Assembly (NCBI RefSeq): GCF_900635155.1
Contig: NZ_LR134002.1
Location: forward strand, 2,108,001 to 2,172,000
Direction: 5' to 3'
Source: Streptococcus sanguinis
GTDB taxonomy: Bacteria; Bacillota; Bacilli; Lactobacillales; Streptococcaceae
Length of the DNA stretch: 64,000 nucleotides
The notes beneath the pieces are model-generated. The model was not told the DNA's origin. It made no database searches and saw only the letters and a program-made list of their open reading frames with translations. Every line of letters begins with the position of its first letter. Within the stretch, counting starts at the first letter, position 1. Both the position numbers and the translations under genes were made by a program. Below, piece by piece: positions 25,848 to 36,034 of the stretch.

Positions 25848-26296
25848 GCTCGCACCTCCAAATAATCTCTCAACCTGGCCTGCAACTGCGGAATAACCTT
25901 TTTATCTGATAAGAACTGGCTCACATCCATCATCTGATAAGTCTGACCCTCATCACCAAAGGCAATACTAGCAAAATCTTCCTGAGTGATGGTTCCTACC
26001 ATAAAAATAGAGGTTTTGTCTGGATCAAGCATTCCTTGATATTCCTTAACCCAGACAATAGCAGCTTCTTCAAGCTTCAAACCAAGCTCTTCGAAAACCT
26101 CTCGTTGAACGCATTCAAAGGGAGTCTCCTCTCCCTCGCGGCCACCTCCCGGCAGCTCCCACATATTTGGCCAAGGAATGGTTGAAATATCATCTCGCAA
26201 GATGGTCAGCAACTTATCATTACAGATCAAGGCAATCTTGCAGCCAGAAAATTCCATCTGTTTGTGCAGTAAATCTAGTCCTTCTGCATTTGCCAT
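25844..26296 (-). CDS. Nudix hydrolase
   Basis: A 150-aa pyrophosphohydrolase of the Nudix superfamily. The Nudix box is intact: GGGREGEETPFECVQREVFEELG in two overlapping parts, with REVFEE supplying the metal-binding glutamates. The substrate is unknown; such small proteins often act on oxidised or modified nucleotides. It lies 9 bp after a DUF3013 gene and overlaps the GNAT gene by ATGA, so all three probably share one transcript that diverges from rarA. Confidence 0.9.
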   Translation of the reverse strand: MANAEGLDLLHKQMEFSGCKIALICNDKLLTILRDDISTIPWPNMWELPGGGREGEETPFECVQREVFEELGLKLEEAAIVWVKEYQGMLDPDKTSIFMVGTITQEDFASIAFGDEGQTYQMMDVSQFLSDKKVIPQLQARLRDYLEVRA

Positions 26297-26305
26297 AAGC
26301 GCCTC

Positions 26306-26776
26306 CTAATACCTCGGATAGGAATAAAAGTCAGTCTCAGTCAAATCTGCTCTGCCATTTTCAAAAGCCTCAGCATTCCAAGCCAGCTCAAACTCTGCTG
26401 CCTCTGGATCTGCTAAGAAGTCCATGAGTGCATCGAGACCAGACTCAGCCGTTTGGGTTAGGAAATCCACGAAATAAGCCAGAAACTCCCGTGACAGCCC
26501 CTTCTTAGGCTCATAGGGTAGGGCAACTAGATAGTCCTCTGCCTCAAAACGAGACTTGACCGGATTGTAGAAAAGCACGGCTTCCTCAAAGTAAATATCC
26601 TCAGCCGAGGCATTGCCCTCAGCATCAACCGTCTCAATCCCACCTGGATTTTGCACCTCAAAGAGAAAGGCAACCTCGACTGCGTGATTCTTCTTGTCCC
26701 AGTTTATCTCATAGTCAAAAGGAAAGCTCTTCTCCATTTCCTCGTCCAATATCTCCAAAAAACCGTACTTAGCCAT
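26306..26776 (-). CDS. DUF3013 family protein
   Basis: A 156-aa acidic cytosolic protein (start MAKYGFLEILDEEMEK) of a family found mainly in streptococci and lactococci. No membrane helix, Cys motif or catalytic signature is visible. It is the first gene of the DUF3013-Nudix-GNAT set and is divergent from rarA. The 90-bp divergent region holds a perfect inverted repeat TTACTAT-N5-ATAGTAA at 26805-26823, a possible operator for either direction. The function is unknown. Confidence 0.8.
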   Translation of the reverse strand: MAKYGFLEILDEEMEKSFPFDYEINWDKKNHAVEVAFLFEVQNPGGIETVDAEGNASAEDIYFEEAVLFYNPVKSRFEAEDYLVALPYEPKKGLSREFLAYFVDFLTQTAESGLDALMDFLADPEAAEFELAWNAEAFENGRADLTETDFYSYPRY

Positions 26777-26863
26777 GATTTCCTCTTTTCATTGTGATAA
26801 AATATTACTATCTACAATAGTAACACAAAAAGCCAAGAAAAACACTTGCAGAAAGGAAATCTT

Positions 26864-28132
26864 ATGCCAGAAAACCTCGCCCTGCGCATGCGGCCTACTG
26901 ACATTGATCAGATTATCGGCCAGCAGCATCTGGTCGGACCTGGAAAAATCATCCGTCGCATGGTTGAAGCTAACCGCCTGTCCTCGATGATCCTCTACGG
27001 ACCACCCGGCATCGGCAAGACCTCTATCGCCTCGGCTATTGCCGGCACAACTAAGTTTGCCTTTCGGACCTTTAACGCCACCGTAGATAGCAAGAAGCGC
27101 CTGCAGGAAATCGCTGAAGAGGCTAAATTTTCCGGCGGACTGGTGCTCCTGCTGGATGAGATTCACCGCTTGGACAAGACCAAGCAAGACTTCCTGCTGC
27201 CGCTATTAGAAAGCGGTCTGGTCATCATGATTGGAGCGACGACAGAAAATCCTTTCTTTTCCGTCACCCCTGCTATTCGAAGCCGGGTTCAGATATTTGA
27301 GCTTGAGCCCCTCAGCAACGACGACATCCGGACGGCCATTCAGCTAGCCTTGACGGATAAGGAACGAGGATTTGATTTTCCAGTAGAGCTAGATGATGAG
27401 GCTCTGGAATTCATTGCCATCTCTACCAACGGAGACCTGCGCTCCGCCTATAATTCACTGGACCTAGCCGTACTCTCTACCCCAGAAGATGACAAGGGAA
27501 TCCGCCACATCACGCTCGATGTCATGGAAAACAGCCTGCAAAAGAGCTACATCACCATGGATAAGGACGGGGACGGCCATTATGATGTCCTTTCTGCCCT
27601 GCAGAAGTCCATCCGTGGCTCCGATGTCAATGCCAGTCTCCACTACGCAGCTCGCCTCGTTGAGGCAGGAGACCTGCCTAGCCTAGCTCGACGCTTGACC
27701 GTTATCGCTTACGAAGATATTGGTCTGGCAAATCCTGACGCCCAAGTCCATACCGTCACAGCTCTGGAAGCAGCTCAGCGGATTGGCTTTCCTGAAGCCC
27801 GCATCCTGATTGCCAATATTGTTATCGATCTGGCCCTATCCCCCAAATCCAACTCAGCCTATGTGGCTATGGACAAGGCCTTAGCTGACTTACGAAAGAA
27901 TGGAAATCTGCCCATCCCACGCCACTTACGAGATGGCCACTATGCCGGCAGTAAGGAACTGGGCAACGCACAGGACTATCTCTACCCTCACTCCTATCCT
28001 GGCAATTGGGTCAAGCAGGACTATCTACCCGACAAGATAAAAGACGCCAATTATTTCGCTCCTAATGAGAATGGCAAATATGAGCGAGCCCTTGGAATGA
28101 CCAAGGATAAGATTGATGACTTAAAAAAATGA
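26864..28132 (+). CDS. rarA: Replication-associated recombination protein A (RarA/MgsA AAA+ ATPase)
   Basis: RarA is a clamp-loader-like ATPase that acts at stalled replication forks. The start at 26864 (MPENLALRMRPTDID) is preferred over one 18 nt upstream because AGAAAGGAAAT sits just before it. The 422-aa protein has Walker A GPPGIGKTS near residue 47, Walker B LLLDEIHRLD near 92-101, sensor 1 GATTENP, the arginine-finger region IRSRVQIFEL, and the C-terminal MgsA tetramerisation domain with the EDIGLANPDA segment. 6S RNA follows on the same strand, a synteny also known in Bacillus. Confidence 0.95.
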   Translation: MPENLALRMRPTDIDQIIGQQHLVGPGKIIRRMVEANRLSSMILYGPPGIGKTSIASAIAGTTKFAFRTFNATVDSKKRLQEIAEEAKFSGGLVLLLDEIHRLDKTKQDFLLPLLESGLVIMIGATTENPFFSVTPAIRSRVQIFELEPLSNDDIRTAIQLALTDKERGFDFPVELDDEALEFIAISTNGDLRSAYNSLDLAVLSTPEDDKGIRHITLDVMENSLQKSYITMDKDGDGHYDVLSALQKSIRGSDVNASLHYAARLVEAGDLPSLARRLTVIAYEDIGLANPDAQVHTVTALEAAQRIGFPEARILIANIVIDLALSPKSNSAYVAMDKALADLRKNGNLPIPRHLRDGHYAGSKELGNAQDYLYPHSYPGNWVKQDYLPDKIKDANYFAPNENGKYERALGMTKDKIDDLKK

Positions 28133-28164
28133 TGACATCGTTTGCAAAAAATCACATTTTTCTC

Positions 28165-28192
28165 TTGAATTTTTCAAAATTTATGGTATCAT
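28165..28192 (+). promoter_or_regulatory. Promoter of 6S RNA
   Basis: TTGAAT (28165-28170), 16 nt, TATCAT (28187-28192), placing the start of transcription near 28200 where the predicted 6S duplex begins. Confidence 0.6.
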
Positions 28193-28199
28193 AATTATA

Positions 28200-28395
28200 G
28201 AAACGCTGTGGTGTACGACTTCACACTTAAGTGTTGACCGACTATTTTTTGTATTATTAGGGAAACAAAAGACTTCTAACAGCATGCAAGCCGTGTCACG
28301 CGGAAGCAGCTTCAGTTAGAGCGAGTTGCCCACCTGCTTAATTGCGCGGGTTCAATACAAATCGTGAAGGTCCGGCACCAATACAGCTTTTTCTA
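28200..28395 (+). ncRNA. ssrS: 6S RNA
   Basis: A roughly 195-nt non-coding stretch that folds as a long rod. The 5' GCTGTGGTG pairs with 3' CACC-AATACAGC, CGACTTCAC pairs with GTGAAGGTCCG, and an inner TTGTATT pairs with AATACAA, leaving a large central bubble. This is the 6S architecture that mimics an open promoter and sequesters sigma-A RNA polymerase. Location directly after rarA supports it (Bacillus 6S-1 lies near rarA). The 3' end runs into CTTTTTC only 3-5 nt before tRNA-Lys. Confidence 0.8.
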
Positions 28396-28397
28396 TT

Positions 28398-28470
28398 GCC
28401 TCCTTAGCTCAGCTGGCAGAGCAGCGGACTCTTAATCCGTGGGTCGCAGGTTCGATCCCTGCAGGGGGCA
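28398..28470 (+). tRNA. tRNA-Lys (anticodon CTT)
   Basis: A 73-nt cloverleaf: acceptor GCCTCCT/AGGGGGC with A discriminator, D-arm AGCTCAGCTGGCAGAGC, anticodon arm GCGGA-CTCTTAA-TCCGT (loop positions give CTT), T-arm GCAGG-TTCGATC-CCTGC. CCA is not encoded. It begins within a few bases of the 6S RNA and may be cut from a shared precursor by RNase P. Confidence 0.95.
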
Positions 28471-28484
28471 TAGAAATAGAGAAG

Positions 28485-28514
28485 AAAAAGCCTTGATTTA
28501 CAAGGCTTTTTTCA
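28485..28514 (+). terminator. Terminator after tRNA-Lys
   Basis: Stem AAAAAGCCTTG (28485-28495) with CAAGGCTTTTT (28501-28511), loop ATTTA, T-run included. It terminates the tRNA or 6S-tRNA transcript. Confidence 0.85.
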
Positions 28515-28729
28515 TTTAGCTGATTCTTGTCACCCAAAATTCCAGTTGGGTTTTCAACAAAAAAATCCCCTTCCTTTAGGCACAAAAAGGAGGGGGCATT
28601 GCATAACAAAAACTACGAGAGAAGACTGAAGTAAAATAAGTTTGACGAAAACTTGATAAAGATGATCACACACCGAGCATATTCCTAAGGATGTCTTATA
28701 ATTTTTTAGTTTAGGAATTAAAGAAAGAT
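28515..28729. other. Intergenic stretch without recognised gene
   Basis: About 215 bp between the tRNA terminator and the candidate small RNA. A C-rich/G-rich pair (ATCCCCTTCC with GGAGGGGG, 28566-28598) could form a hairpin. No coding frame is convincing. Confidence 0.4.
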
Positions 28730-28838
28730 TATATATATCAAGTTTTGATGTGCTTCACGCTTGCACATCCAAGCAGCTTCCCCGTAGTTCTGAGCAACTA
28801 ATCTGTTCTAGGAAACATCTTAGTTGCTTTTTATTTTA
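28730..28838 (+). ncRNA. Candidate small RNA with two hairpins and terminator
   Basis: A TATATA box at 28730-28735 precedes an approximately 90-nt stretch with hairpin GATGTGC/GCACATC (28747-28753, 28763-28769), a C-rich single-stranded segment (GCTTCCCCG), and a strong terminator hairpin AGCAACTAA/TTAGTTGCT (28793-28801, 28820-28828) followed by TTTTTATTTT. No coding frame explains it. The size and the C-rich loop recall streptococcal csRNAs, but no convincing CiaR box (TTTAAG direct repeat) is present. Confidence 0.4.
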
Positions 28839-28910
28839 AAACAACTATATTACGGAACATCACAGTCTTGATTAACAAAAGGATACAAGATAGTGACTGA
28901 TTGTAAAAAA

Positions 28911-28937
28911 ATCTCTGTCCCTTAAGGGAACAGAGAT
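28911..28937 (-). terminator. Terminator of the adhesin gene
   Basis: Stem ATCTCTGT.CCCTT with AAGGGAACAGAGAT (one bulged A), followed on the minus strand by TTTTTT, just past the adhesin stop at 28943. Confidence 0.8.
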
Positions 28938-28942
28938 GAAAT

Positions 28943-30790
28943 TTATTTCTTCTTCGAACGGAAGACAACAAAGCCTACCAAGCCTACTAGAGCTACTCCA
29001 GCAGCAATCATGATCCAGCTAGAATTCTCACCCGCTTTAGGGAGAACTTTCTTGGTTCCAACATTAGAGGCATTTCCTCCGCCAGTACCATCGTCTGATT
29101 CAATGATCACAACAGTGCTTCCTGTAGTGCTGCTTGAGCTAGAAATCGTGCTACTGCTGCTTGAGCTACTTGAACTAGAGCTGCTCTTAGAGCTATTGTC
29201 CGAGCTAGGTTTCGGCGGTTGCGGAACTCCTGGAACTGGTGTATTGGTAATGTTCATACCATCAACAGTAGCTGTATAACCATAAACACGGTCTTCAGTA
29301 ACTGAGTAGACAATATCTTTTCCATCTTCACCAGTCGCTGGCAAGTCAGTGAACTCATACTTCCACTCACCCTTATCATTCGGACCAACTTCTTTATGAT
29401 CGACTTCAACGCCATTTGCATAGAGACGAACGGTAATCTTGTCTGGACGTTTGCCATCTTTATCGTTGTCATCATTCCAAGTCTTGGTACCTGAAGCGGT
29501 AACCAATGCCTTACGGTTGGTAAAGTCTTTGTAAATAATACCAGAACCATAATTTTTGAGCTGAGCCGCATTGACCTGAATCTCTTCATCTGACAGTTGG
29601 TAACCTTCTGGTGCCTTGGTTTCCTTAATCAGATAATGCTCCTTAATCAAGTTGCTGAAAGAAGCAATCCCGTTAGCATCACTGGTTGCTTTTTGAACAA
29701 TTGTCACACCATCTTCATCGTACAATGTGAATTCAGCACCTGCTAAGGCTTTACCAGCTTCATCTTTCTTAGTCACCTGCACACCATAGACATCCCCATG
29801 TGCATAGCCGTTCGCACGTTGGTAGCGGACAGCAACTGATGATTTTTGCTCTTCAATATTATCTGCTCGCATAATTGCTTCGTTCGGGAAGACTGTTCCA
29901 TCAGCCGGAACTGTAGGGAAGTTAACACGATAGCGAACATAGAAGCCTTCATTAGCACCAATATGTCCCATGTTAATGGTAAAGGAACGCTTGTCAGCCG
30001 CAAGATTAATCGTGTAGTTTCCTGTCACATCCTCGCGTTGCTGGCTTAGTCGGTAAGAGTTATCAGCTGGGTCAACAACCCATGAGCCTTTAAGGATTTG
30101 GAAGCTGTTGAGATCGATTTCTCCGGTATTAAAGCCCAGAGTATCTGAAATAACAACATTATCCAGTTCTTGATTTTGTTGGTTGATATTCAAGCTGTAA
30201 GTAATGCTCTTGATATTATCCGCATTATTCCAGCCGTATTTTATGAAAGTATAAGGAGTTGCTTGACCAGGAAGACCTTTGTAATCAATTTTTCCATACT
30301 CAATGATCTTCTTGCCAACGATAAGTTTCAGAGGAATAGAGCCTTTATCTCTGGCTACTGTATGATCAACGCGAGCCAAGAGATGAACTTTCCCTTCAAT
30401 ATGAGAGCGAGTCAGGACATAGTCTGTATAAGTCAGTGTAAGCTGCTTAGAGCTTGCATCAACCACAGCTGTCGCTACGAGATTGCCGTCATCATCTTTG
30501 ACTTCAAAATCAGCTCCCTCCAAGGCAAACTCAACAGGAAGTCCAATGGTAGTCGTATCTCCTGGCTGAACCTTGCCGTAATTGAAGGCAAAGTTTGCGT
30601 CAATTTGAAATTTTTCCCAAGGGGAAAGGCCGTCAGTCAGTGCTTCACCTTTTTGATTGTACACATTTATTGATGTGATAACATCGTCTACTGTGTTGGC
30701 TCTGGCAGATTGACTGCTAGAAAACAGGCTAAAGAGGAGCACAAAGGCTACTGAGAAAAAGCGTGCAATAGTATGAGATATTTTTTTCAT
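28943..30790 (-). CDS. LPxTG collagen-adhesin-like surface protein (Cna_B/SpaA domains)
   Basis: A 615-aa cell-wall-anchored adhesin. The start at 30790 follows GGAGGGATTATTT; the frame upstream is not part of the protein. It has a signal peptide (ARFFSVAFVLLFSLFSSSQSARA), an N-terminal adhesin domain of the collagen-binding type (about 35-330), a SpaA/Cna_B domain (about 340-420, VTKKDEAGKALAGAEFTLYD), a second Cna_B domain (about 425-510, TWNDDNDKDGKRPDK), and a Pro/Ser-rich wall-spanning stretch with 12 consecutive Ser. The sorting signal is LPKAG near residue 583. Cna_B domains usually form internal isopeptide bonds. It stands alone without sortase or other pilins, so a monomeric adhesin is more likely than a pilus. 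The ligand is unproven. Confidence 0.88.
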   Translation of the reverse strand: MKKISHTIARFFSVAFVLLFSLFSSSQSARANTVDDVITSINVYNQKGEALTDGLSPWEKFQIDANFAFNYGKVQPGDTTTIGLPVEFALEGADFEVKDDDGNLVATAVVDASSKQLTLTYTDYVLTRSHIEGKVHLLARVDHTVARDKGSIPLKLIVGKKIIEYGKIDYKGLPGQATPYTFIKYGWNNADNIKSITYSLNINQQNQELDNVVISDTLGFNTGEIDLNSFQILKGSWVVDPADNSYRLSQQREDVTGNYTINLAADKRSFTINMGHIGANEGFYVRYRVNFPTVPADGTVFPNEAIMRADNIEEQKSSVAVRYQRANGYAHGDVYGVQVTKKDEAGKALAGAEFTLYDEDGVTIVQKATSDANGIASFSNLIKEHYLIKETKAPEGYQLSDEEIQVNAAQLKNYGSGIIYKDFTNRKALVTASGTKTWNDDNDKDGKRPDKITVRLYANGVEVDHKEVGPNDKGEWKYEFTDLPATGEDGKDIVYSVTEDRVYGYTATVDGMNITNTPVPGVPQPPKPSSDNSSKSSSSSSSSSSSSTISSSSSTTGSTVVIIESDDGTGGGNASNVGTKKVLPKAGENSSWIMIAAGVALVGLVGFVVFRSKKK

Positions 30791-31164
30791 AAATAATCCC
30801 TCCATTTTTCCTTTTTTCCTTTTTATTGAACATGTAAAAAACATTAAGATTTCTTTACATTTCCAATTTACTACATATATTAGACTAGCATACGATTGAC
30901 CATAAGTCAACTAATTACCTTAACCGGTTCTGGTCTGGTACACAGGGTGTAAACCAGTTTATTTCTCCAAAAACCTTGTCATATAGGAGTTGGAAACAGT
31001 TTCATTCGTCACCTTTTTGTATTCTTTGAAACAAAATTGTAACATTAGATAATCTAATAAATGAACAAATATTAATAATATGACTACAAAAATAATCATA
31101 TATATAAATATATTTCTGACAACAAACATAATTATGAAAGCTTCTGGCAAGACTTGTTATAATC
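30791..31164. other. Regulatory/intergenic region upstream of the adhesin gene
   Basis: About 375 bp. It contains inverted repeat TTGAC-CATAA-GTCAA (30896-30910) and the longer imperfect one CTGGTACAC-AGG-GTGT-AA-ACCAG (30935-30957). A minus-strand promoter TTGACT-N17-TAGTCT covers the first repeat but has a poor -10. A 63-codon hydrophobic frame at 30959-31150 opens only with TTG and no ribosome site. Confidence 0.4.
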
Positions 31165-31196
31165 AAAAAAACTGAACAAATCTGCTCAGTTTTTTG
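31165..31196 (-). terminator. Terminator of groES-groEL
   Basis: Stem AAAAAACTGA (31166-31175) with TCAGTTTTTT (31186-31195), T-rich on both sides, about 65 nt beyond the groEL stop. Confidence 0.8.
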
Positions 31197-31258
31197 TTTT
31201 GTAAATATAAGCTAAAGATTATATCTAATTTATACGAATATATAATTCTACTATTTTT

Positions 31259-33186
<1,928 letters not shown>

Positions 33187-33210
33187 GATTTTCCTCCAAA
33201 GATTGAATTT

Positions 33211-33237
33211 TTAGCACTCTAAACTATCGAGTGCTAA
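33211..33237. promoter_or_regulatory. CIRCE operator (HrcA site)
   Basis: Perfect match to the consensus: TTAGCACTC (33211-33219), 9 nt, GAGTGCTAA (33229-33237), between the groES promoter and start. Predicts HrcA repression and heat induction. No CtsR heptad was identified beside it. Confidence 0.97.
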
Positions 33238-33249
33238 TCTATAGTTATT

Positions 33250-33277
33250 ATTTTATCACTTGGTCAGAAATAGTCAA
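33250..33277 (-). promoter_or_regulatory. groES-groEL promoter
   Basis: Minus strand TTGACT (33272-33277), 16 nt, TAAAAT (33250-33255), placing transcription start just before the CIRCE element. Confidence 0.7.
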
Positions 33278-33344
33278 GAAAAAAACCGGCTAGATGAAAG
33301 AAAAATTTTATTTTTTTGCTTTACTTGCTCCTAAAGTCAAAAAA

Positions 33345-33382
33345 TAAAAAACAAGTCCGAGCTAAAATCCTCTCAGACTTGT
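33345..33382 (-). terminator. Terminator of the PTS operon
   Basis: Stem ACAAGTCCGAG (33351-33361) with CTCAGACTTGT (33372-33382), one mismatch, followed on the minus strand by a run of T. Closes the lev-type operon after the small membrane protein gene. Confidence 0.75.
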
Positions 33383-33400
33383 CTTTAGGGGGAGAAATGT

Positions 33401-33691
33401 CTATCTTGCAAGTTTTAGTTTTGCTTCAAAATCATCAATCACTTTTTGCAGATTTAGGCGCCCTCTATAGATACCATAGCCAAACAAAAGCATGGCTAAG
33501 ATACCAAGTAGAGCTAGGACGATTCCTGCAATCAGCGCTAGGAGATTAGTCTCATGAAAGAGATAAATCAGAACAAGACCGATGCTGGCAATGGCAAAGA
33601 AGAGACTGAACCAGCGTCCTAGATTTTCAATCATATGCTTCTGGTAGTGAATTTCTGTTTCATAGCCCTGAATCAATTCTTGTTCTGTCAT
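33401..33691 (-). CDS. levX: Small two-helix membrane protein at the end of the PTS operon (LevX-like)
   Basis: A 96-aa protein; the start at 33691 (MTEQELIQGYETEI) follows GGAGAAGATC and is preferred over a start 33 nt upstream. It has two membrane helices (about residues 28-48 and 52-76) with a helical soluble start and end. It stands last, after the PTS IID gene, exactly where levX stands behind levDEFG in S. mutans. The symbol is based on this position; the function is unknown. A terminator follows. Confidence 0.6.
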   Translation of the reverse strand: MTEQELIQGYETEIHYQKHMIENLGRWFSLFFAIASIGLVLIYLFHETNLLALIAGIVLALLGILAMLLFGYGIYRGRLNLQKVIDDFEAKLKLAR

Positions 33692-33785
33692 GATCTTCTC
33701 CGTTCTTTCTTTTACTCTGCTCAAACAAATTTATACTAGACGAGCAGCAAATCGGACTTACTGCCAGCCTAAAATTGAGCGAGAA

Positions 33786-34622
33786 TTAGTATTTCAGTTG
33801 AGGGTCAAAGATGCCAAGCGCTACACCAATCAAAGCAATGATAACCAAGAGGAGCATAACGAGGTTTGGTGATACTTTTTTCTTGGCCATCAGCCACCAG
33901 CAAAGGGTGATAAAGCCAGCTGTTAAGAGACCTGGATAAACACCGTCAATTTTTTCTTGCAGCTTGAGGAAGGCTTCGCCATCAGCATTCTTCAGCTCTA
34001 ATGAAGTCGTTACAGATACCCAAGTTGCAGCAACTGCCCCGATAACCATACCACCAATGACACTGATTGCCTTACGAAGGGCCTGTCCTTTAGGTCCTAC
34101 AAGGAATTCTACCGCCTTGTCCCCTAATTCATAGCCTTTGAAGTAGGCAAAGCGCATACCGCCATAGATGAGAACATTCCAGACAAGGATGTAGAAGAGA
34201 GCCCCGATAGGATTTCCCCCTTTCGAGAGGCCAAGGGCAATCCCCAGCAGAACCGGAATCAAAGTTCCAACCACCAAAGAGTCACCAATACCTGCGATAG
34301 GTCCCATAAGACCGGCACGCATACCATTGATAGTTTCGCTATCAACAGCGTCACCATTGGCACGCGCTTCTTCCAAACCAGCTGTAATCCCCACTACCAA
34401 AGCTCCGAGCTGAGGTTCTGTGTTGAAGAAAGCCGTGTAGGTCTGCATAGCTTCTTTCTGCTCTGCTTTGTCTTTGTAGAGTTCTTCCACGATTGGCAGC
34501 ATAGAGGTCAAGTAGCCGAAAGTCTGCATGTGCTCTTGGGAGAAGCAAGTCAAATGACCATAGTACCAATGGTGGAATGATTTCGCTAAAGTCTTTTTGG
34601 TTATTTTCTTTCTTTCAGCCAT
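33786..34622 (-). CDS. levG: PTS mannose/fructose/sorbose-family IID component (LevG-like)
   Basis: IID is a membrane component of mannose-family phosphotransferase transporters and works with IIC in sugar passage. The start at 34622 (MAERKKITKKTLAKSFHHW) is directly behind the IIC stop; the upstream extension overlaps IIC. The 278-aa protein has the family features: the N-terminal HHWYYGHLTCFSQEHMQ stretch, GLMGPIAGIGDSLVVGTLIPVLLGIA, and C-terminal hydrophobic segments. Sugar specificity cannot be read from the sequence; fructose/mannose is suggested by the Lev-type context. Confidence 0.9.
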   Translation of the reverse strand: MAERKKITKKTLAKSFHHWYYGHLTCFSQEHMQTFGYLTSMLPIVEELYKDKAEQKEAMQTYTAFFNTEPQLGALVVGITAGLEEARANGDAVDSETINGMRAGLMGPIAGIGDSLVVGTLIPVLLGIALGLSKGGNPIGALFYILVWNVLIYGGMRFAYFKGYELGDKAVEFLVGPKGQALRKAISVIGGMVIGAVAATWVSVTTSLELKNADGEAFLKLQEKIDGVYPGLLTAGFITLCWWLMAKKKVSPNLVMLLLVIIALIGVALGIFDPQLKY

Positions 34623-34623
34623 C

Positions 34624-35469
34624 TTAGATATCCTCCTCATCGTCATCAAAGTCAGCCCCACCAGCCGGCGCGGTCACACGAGCTGATTTGATTACTTCCA
34701 ATTCATAGTAAATTACTGCAAAAATCAATGAAACAACTGCACTGGCAACCAAATTAAGACCAAGTGACTTAGCCAAGGTGAAGCCCACAAAGAATGGGAT
34801 AAAGTCAGCAGCTTTCGTAACGATTTGTTTCAAAAGAATGGCAATACCGACACATGGGAGAAGAGCTCCGACTGTAAAGAGGGATTTCATGATGAAGCCA
34901 TCCATTGGCAGGTGGGTTTTCATCAGTTCAACCATATTCGGACCAAACTTCGTGATAATCATGGTTGGAAGGAAAGAGAAGACGAAGTGGGAGATCCAAG
35001 GATAGACCCAGTCAACAGCGTAAAGCTTTTTGAATTCGCCTTTTTCAACGGCTTTCCAACCAATGTGTTGCCAAAGCAAGTTTGTAGTTGCTGTTCCATA
35101 GAAGAGAACTGTACCGATAGTACCAACTGCTGCTCCAATCGGTGCAGCTGCTGCAGCGATAGCAGATTCGGATGTGATACCTTTTGAGTGAACAAACAAG
35201 ATTGCGAGAGGAATCCCAATGTAAGAGATCGCCCGCACGTCAGCGGAAACTGTACCACCTGGTGTTACCAGAGCGATGTAGAGGACCTGAAGGGCTACCC
35301 CGACCATAATCCCTGTTTTTAAATCTCCAAGAATCAACCCGCTAATCAAACCTCCGACCAGAGGACGTCCCAGAGTGTAGTTACCAATACTAGAACCACC
35401 CATACCAGGCATAGAAGCTAAACTAGCAAAAAGACCCAGTAAAGCGGCTTGCAGCCAAGAAATTGTCAT
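34624..35469 (-). CDS. levF: PTS mannose/fructose/sorbose-family IIC component (LevF-like)
   Basis: IIC forms the sugar-translocating membrane channel with IID. The 281-aa protein is hydrophobic throughout, with family motifs near SIGNYTLGRPLVGG and GLILGDLKTGIMVGVALQ in the first 60 residues. It ends in an unusually acidic tail, ADFDDDEEDI. It is followed at once by IID and preceded by IIB in the operon. A matching acidic tail on the IIA protein may mean the two interact or share a tether, which is speculative. Confidence 0.9.
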   Translation of the reverse strand: MTISWLQAALLGLFASLASMPGMGGSSIGNYTLGRPLVGGLISGLILGDLKTGIMVGVALQVLYIALVTPGGTVSADVRAISYIGIPLAILFVHSKGITSESAIAAAAAPIGAAVGTIGTVLFYGTATTNLLWQHIGWKAVEKGEFKKLYAVDWVYPWISHFVFSFLPTMIITKFGPNMVELMKTHLPMDGFIMKSLFTVGALLPCVGIAILLKQIVTKAADFIPFFVGFTLAKSLGLNLVASAVVSLIFAVIYYELEVIKSARVTAPAGGADFDDDEEDI

Positions 35470-35496
35470 AATAGACTCTCCTTTTCATTATTGTAA

Positions 35497-35991
35497 TTAA
35501 AAACCAAATTTAGACTTGAAATCGCTCCAGTAACCGATGGAAACATCTGGCAAGAGCTGGAATTTGACTTTGTAGCCTGCTTTTTCGATCGCCTCAATCG
35601 CTTCTGCCTCTTCCTGGGTGATGGACTGATTGTTGCCCAGCTTAACAGCTCCCGGACGGTCATTAGCAGGACCGATGATGATTTCCTTGACATCACCAGG
35701 TACAAAACCTTGGTCCACTAGAATTTCCTTCATGTCCACAGGATTTTTTGTAATGAGGAAATAGCGACTGTCTGACTCGGTGACCTTGCCTGATTTTTCC
35801 TTGAAGGCTTCCTTGGTCCAAACAAAAGTCTTTTTATCAGAAGCTCCCTTGTAGGCCTGAATCAAAACCTTGTTTCCTGCTGCTGCATTATTAACTGCAA
35901 TCAAGCCATCACAAGGGTATTCCTTAGCCCAGCGAGTGACTGTTTGACCGTGGATCATGCGGTCGTCAATCCGTACAAATGATACTGTCAT
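35497..35991 (-). CDS. levE: PTS mannose/fructose/sorbose-family IIB component (LevE-like)
   Basis: IIB carries the phosphoryl group from IIA to the sugar. The 164-aa protein starts MTVSFVRIDDRMIHGQTVTRW, where His14 in DRMIHGQ is the family phosphorylation site. The C-terminal SIGYWSDFKSKFGF is normal for the family. The start has AAGGAGATT nearby. It is the second PTS gene, between IIA and IIC. Confidence 0.93.
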   Translation of the reverse strand: MTVSFVRIDDRMIHGQTVTRWAKEYPCDGLIAVNNAAAGNKVLIQAYKGASDKKTFVWTKEAFKEKSGKVTESDSRYFLITKNPVDMKEILVDQGFVPGDVKEIIIGPANDRPGAVKLGNNQSITQEEAEAIEAIEKAGYKVKFQLLPDVSIGYWSDFKSKFGF

Positions 35992-36034
35992 CTTTAAAAT
36001 CTCCTTTTATCTTTTATAATGTATAGCGGAAGCA

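Noticed and set aside
28409..28609. A 66-codon minus-strand frame ending GIEPATHGLRVRCSAS
   Set aside because: It is antisense to tRNA-Lys; this peptide is a well-known false protein created by translating tRNA genes backwards.
28701..28736. CiaR box before the candidate small RNA
   Set aside because: Only loose TTTAG-like matches occur; the required TTTAAG-N5-TTTAAG is absent.
28943..30790. A sortase-assembled pilus locus
   Set aside because: Only one Cna_B-type LPxTG gene is present; no sortase C or second pilin lies nearby.
30959..31150. A 63-codon hydrophobic frame upstream of the adhesin
   Set aside because: It opens only with TTG (internal ATG without ribosome site), is very AT-rich, and hydrophobic frames arise easily in such sequence.
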